Source: Tractidigestivibacter sp050946515 (GTDB taxonomy: Bacteria > Actinomycetota > Coriobacteriia > Coriobacteriales > Atopobiaceae). Taken from it: a stretch of 64,000 bases of DNA. Positions 58,597 through 64,000 of the stretch are shown piece by piece. Below the pieces are notes generated by a model. The model made no database searches and was not told where the DNA came from. It was given only the letters and a program-made list of their open reading frames with translations. The translations under genes and the position numbers were made by a program. The first letter of the stretch is position 1; the number at the start of each line of letters is the position of its first letter. Where the stretch lies: contig NZ_JBMNUX010000002.1 in NCBI RefSeq assembly GCF_050946515.1, forward strand, positions 1-64,000, read 5' to 3'.

Positions 58597-61380
58597 ATGG
58601 TCAAAAGATCGAAAGAGAAGACCAAAGAGGTCAAGCGGCCGAAGCGCCTGCTGTTTGTCCTCATGTGCATCGTCGCTGGACTTGTCGCGGCGGTCACTAT
58701 CGTGGGGGTCTTTGTGGTGAGGCCCTATTCGGGCATCATCAACACGTTCCTGAACTCCTCTTCTCGCGCGGACAGTGAGGAGGCGGCCGCGGCCTCCGAG
58801 CAAACCGCCGCCATAACCGAGGAGGTCGAAGGCGAGGGAATAGTCCTTCTGAAAAACGATGGCGCGCTGCCGCTGTCTGGCGTCGACAAGGTCAACGTCT
58901 TTGGCTCCACCGTGTCCGACCTCTCCTACGGCGGGACGGGCTCAGGATCTGGCGACAGCTCCTCGAACGTGACCCTCTACCAGGGACTTGAGAACGCAGG
59001 GCTCACGGTCAACCCCGACCTCGTGAGCTTCTACGAGGAAAACCACCTCGAGGCCGAGGACATGGGCCTTGTTGGCACCGACTGGAACCTCTACGAAGAG
59101 CCTGCGTCCATCTATACTGACGACGTCATCTCGAGCGCAAAGTCATACTCCGGCACCGCCATCGTCGTGCTCACCCGCAAGGGCGGAGAGGGCGCGGACG
59201 TGCCGATGGACATGGCCGACTACAGCGGCTCGGAGGCTGGCCGCAGCTACCTGGAGCTCACTCCCAACGAGGAGGACCTTCTCGCCATGGCCGAGGAGAA
59301 CTTCGAGAACGTCGTCGTGATTCTCAACAGCCCCAACGTTATGGAGCTGGGCTTTTTGGAAGACGAGGGAATCGACGCCACGCTCTGGATTGGCACGCCT
59401 GGCTCGACCGGATGCAACGCCGTGGGCAACGTGCTCACCGGTGCCGTCAACCCCTCTGGCAAGACGGCCGACACCTTTGCCTATGACCTCACGAGCGCCC
59501 CGAGCTACTACAACTTCGGCGCCTATGACTACGACAACGTGAGCTACACCGACACCTCGATGTTCGCAGGCACCGGCAGCTCCGAGACCGGAACCAACCC
59601 GTATCACTACGTCGAGTACGTCGAGGGCATCTACGTGGGCTACCGCTACTATGAGACCGCCGCCGAGGATGGCTACATCGACTACGACTCCACCGTGCAG
59701 TACCCGTTTGGCTATGGCCTTTCCTACACGACCTTCGACGAGACGCTTGACGACGTGACCGACGACGGGACCACCATCACGGCGACGGTGACCGTGACCA
59801 ACACCGGAGAGGTCGCAGGCAAGCAGGTCGTCGAGATCTACTACAGCGCGCCCTACACCCCTGGCGGCATCGAGAAGAGCTCCGTCGTGCTTGGCGGCTT
59901 TGACAAGACCAAGCTCCTCGAGCCCGGCGAGAGCCAGACCCTCACGGTGAGCTTCGACAAGGAGGACATGGCCTCCTACGACTACACGGGCATTAAGGCC
60001 GAGGGAGGCGCCTACGTCCTCGAGGCAGGCGACTACCAGATCAGCCTGCGCACCGACTCCCACACCGTCGTGGACTCACGCACCGTGACCGTCGACCGAG
60101 ACTACATCTATAACGACGCAAACGACGGCGCGCGCTCGAGCGACCTCGTCGCGGCAACCAACCAGTTCGACGACGTCTCGTTTGGCGACAACCTGACCTA
60201 TGTGAGCCGCGCCGACTGGGCCGGCACCATGCCCACCGAGCGCGCCGCGTCCACGAAGTCCGCGACCGACGAGCAGATCGAGGCGCTGACGAACCCCGAT
60301 CCCATCGACACCTCAAGCGTGACCGAAGACGTCACCTTTGGCGCCGATAACGGCCTCACCCTTTCAGACATGAAGGGCCTTGACTACGACGACCCCCAGT
60401 GGGACGCGCTTCTCGACCAGGTCACTCTGAACGAGATGGAGCTGCTGGTAGGCAACGGAGGCTGGACCAACCTGAACGTCGACTCGGTGGACAAGCCCGC
60501 GATCGTAGACTGCGACGGCCCCAACGGCGTGAACAACATCATGGCCGGCGTCACCGGCACGCAGCTCACCGGCGAGGCGGTGCTGGGCACCACCTGGAAC
60601 AAGGACCTTGCTCGGGAGCTTGGCACGCTCTTTGCCGATGAGGCAAAGGCCATGGGCATCGGCGGGCTCTACGCCCCTGCCGTCAACATCCACAGGAGTC
60701 CCTTCGGCGGCCGAAACTACGAGTATGTCTCTGAGGACGGCCTGCTCTCCGGCGAGATGATTGCCGCTGAGATCCAGGGCATCCAGGACGAGGGCGTATA
60801 CGCCTACCTCAAGCACTTCGCGGTCAACGACCAGGAGACCAACCGCGACAACGGCGGCCTCGTGACCTGGGTAAACGAGCAGGCCATGCGCGAGATCTAC
60901 CTGAAGCCGTTCGAGATTTGCGTGAAAGACGGCGGAACCAGGGCAATGATGAGCTCGTTCAACCGCATCGGCACAACGCCCACCGCAGAGAGCTCCGCGC
61001 TCCTTCAGACGGTTCTTCGCGGCGAGTGGGGATTCCATGGCATGGTCATCACCGACTGCACGATGGCCGCGAGCACCTCTGACATCAACCGCTGCCTCTT
61101 CGCCGGAAACGACCTCGAGCTCAACCTTCTGCAGAACATGCGACTGACCTCCGAGGTCACCGACACCGCCGCCGGCCACCAGGCGCTGCGCACGGCCACG
61201 CACAACATCCTCTACACCGTGGCAAACTCCGACGCGCTCGAGACCGCGACGCCCACACCCTACGCGTTCCAGGTTATCTTCTGCCTCGTGCAGGCTGCCC
61301 TCATCGCGCTCTGCGCCCTCTACTTCGTGCGTCGCCACAAGAAGATGAACCGCTGGAAGGCTCAGCAGCAAGCCAAGTAG
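58597..61380 (+). CDS. membrane-anchored glycoside hydrolase family 3, circularly permuted
   Basis: 927 residues. Domain order is inverted relative to normal GH3: the second alpha/beta domain comes first (GIVLLKNDGALPLSG, about 78-370), then a fibronectin-III-like domain (TVTVTNTGEVAGKQVVEIYY, about 395-500), then the (alpha/beta)8 barrel (about 590-860) with YLKHFAVNDQETN, MMSSFNRIG and nucleophile Asp820 in MVITDC. A membrane helix at about 19-42 and another at about 889-911 anchor both ends. Probably a beta-glucosidase or xylosidase at the cell surface. Permuted GH3 proteins are known, but the two anchors are notable. AGGAGG lies upstream of the ATG. Confidence 0.9.
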   Translation: MVKRSKEKTKEVKRPKRLLFVLMCIVAGLVAAVTIVGVFVVRPYSGIINTFLNSSSRADSEEAAAASEQTAAITEEVEGEGIVLLKNDGALPLSGVDKVNVFGSTVSDLSYGGTGSGSGDSSSNVTLYQGLENAGLTVNPDLVSFYEENHLEAEDMGLVGTDWNLYEEPASIYTDDVISSAKSYSGTAIVVLTRKGGEGADVPMDMADYSGSEAGRSYLELTPNEEDLLAMAEENFENVVVILNSPNVMELGFLEDEGIDATLWIGTPGSTGCNAVGNVLTGAVNPSGKTADTFAYDLTSAPSYYNFGAYDYDNVSYTDTSMFAGTGSSETGTNPYHYVEYVEGIYVGYRYYETAAEDGYIDYDSTVQYPFGYGLSYTTFDETLDDVTDDGTTITATVTVTNTGEVAGKQVVEIYYSAPYTPGGIEKSSVVLGGFDKTKLLEPGESQTLTVSFDKEDMASYDYTGIKAEGGAYVLEAGDYQISLRTDSHTVVDSRTVTVDRDYIYNDANDGARSSDLVAATNQFDDVSFGDNLTYVSRADWAGTMPTERAASTKSATDEQIEALTNPDPIDTSSVTEDVTFGADNGLTLSDMKGLDYDDPQWDALLDQVTLNEMELLVGNGGWTNLNVDSVDKPAIVDCDGPNGVNNIMAGVTGTQLTGEAVLGTTWNKDLARELGTLFADEAKAMGIGGLYAPAVNIHRSPFGGRNYEYVSEDGLLSGEMIAAEIQGIQDEGVYAYLKHFAVNDQETNRDNGGLVTWVNEQAMREIYLKPFEICVKDGGTRAMMSSFNRIGTTPTAESSALLQTVLRGEWGFHGMVITDCTMAASTSDINRCLFAGNDLELNLLQNMRLTSEVTDTAAGHQALRTATHNILYTVANSDALETATPTPYAFQVIFCLVQAALIALCALYFVRRHKKMNRWKAQQQAK

Positions 61381-61420
61381 CTTGGCTGATCGCAGCCTCC
61401 GCCACCATAGCTACAAGCGA

Positions 61421-61458
61421 CCCCGCACCGAGGACAATCCGGTGCGGGGCCTTTTTCT
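61421..61458 (+). terminator. rho-independent terminator of the GH3 gene
   Basis: Stem CCCCGCACCG/CGGTGCGGGG with a 9-nt loop, followed by CCTTTTTC. Confidence 0.9.
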
Positions 61459-61524
61459 TGGGGGCTTGTGCCTCCGCGCGCTCGATGCAAGCCGATGCGT
61501 TTCGTGCATGGCCGCAAGATACGA

Positions 61525-61565
61525 GAAGGGCCGCCACGCTGGTGCGTGTGGCGGCCCTTCGTTCC
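61525..61565 (-). terminator. terminator of pnp
   Basis: Perfect 13-bp stem GAAGGGCCGCCAC/GTGGCGGCCCTTC, 30 bp after the pnp stop codon, with T-rich sequence downstream on the minus strand. It may act from both sides. Confidence 0.75.
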
Positions 61566-61594
61566 TGTGTGATTGCTGAGCCAGAGGCTAGAGG

Positions 61595-63844
<2,250 letters not shown>

Positions 63845-63944
63845 ACTTTTCCTCTTATCTCCGCCTGCCCCATTGCAGGCGGGCCGTCTTGCGGGATGCC
63901 CTCAGGCAGCCTCCCGCGGCGCCCTCGCTTGTCTTAGGCGCACA

Positions 63945-63970
63945 ACAGAAGGGCGCCCGCAGGCGCCCCC
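63945..63970 (-). terminator. stem-loop between rpsO end and pnp
   Basis: Minus strand GGGGCGCC-TGCG-GGCGCCC followed by TTCTGTTG. It resembles a leaky terminator between rpsO and pnp, common in this operon. Confidence 0.5.
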
Positions 63971-63982
63971 CGTGAAACCTGG

Positions 63983-64000
63983 TTACTGGATGTTGTCGCG
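63983..64000 (-). CDS. C-terminal end of the gene upstream of pnp, probably rpsO (partial)
   Basis: Only the last five codons (reading Arg-Asp-Asn-Ile-Gln) and a TAA stop are in the window. Identification as ribosomal protein S15 rests entirely on the conserved rpsO-pnp order; the residues are too few to prove it. Confidence 0.3.
   Translation of the reverse strand, partial: RDNIQ

Overview
The window is a GC-rich (roughly 60%), densely coded bacterial chromosome segment with no phage, insertion sequence or CRISPR array. I read it as an actinobacterium of the Coriobacteriia type (Olsenella/Atopobium-like). This is inference, from a mix of actinobacterial synteny (GarA-like FHA next to an FtsR-like MerR; nrdR, a LysM protein and lexA; the recA, pgsA, ftsK, rnj, pnp order) and Firmicute-like genes (rny, spoVS, AgrC/LytTR signalling, NCS2 permeases).

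1-13.8 kb is metabolic and transport: tRNA-Pro, a Nudix hydrolase, a MerR regulator divergent from an Old Yellow Enzyme-type reductase, a glycogen synthase with a 200-residue lysine/alanine/proline tail at its N-terminus, an aquaporin, a DUF457 membrane protein, an M19 dipeptidase and two HAD phosphatases. A nickel/cobalt ECF transporter operon (cbiM-cbiQ-cbiO) carries a helix-turn-helix plus nuclease-fold protein as its last gene.

14-31 kb holds serC-serA, a DUF1292 protein, an M20 peptidase, then a co-directional run: CDP-alcohol phosphatidyltransferase, D,D-carboxypeptidase, GcvT-like protein, RidA, GarA-like FHA, FtsR-like MerR and apt. Two tandem secreted NlpC/P60 cell-wall hydrolases, a ClC antiporter and a secreted GH25 muramidase with nine ricin-type repeats follow.

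31-56 kb is mostly on the minus strand and is housekeeping: trxB, two NCS2 nucleobase permeases, dut-nrdR, a LysM membrane protein divergent from lexA, hflX-miaA-miaB-spoVS, a GHKL ATPase, rny, recX-recA, cinA-pgsA-rimO, yajQ, rodZ-ftsK-rnj. LexA boxes sit in or against the promoters of lexA, the LysM gene and recA, so a core SOS regulon can be read directly from the sequence.

56-64 kb has an AgrC/LytTR-type two-component pair divergent from a circularly permuted, membrane-anchored GH3 glycosidase, with a 21-bp-period direct repeat between them. It ends with pnp and the probable end of rpsO.

The most interesting points are the GH3/LytTR module with its repeat operator and degenerate kinase domain, the GHKL ATPase sitting where Bacillus has ymdB, the nuclease-like gene in the metal transporter operon, and the histone-H1-like tail on GlgA.
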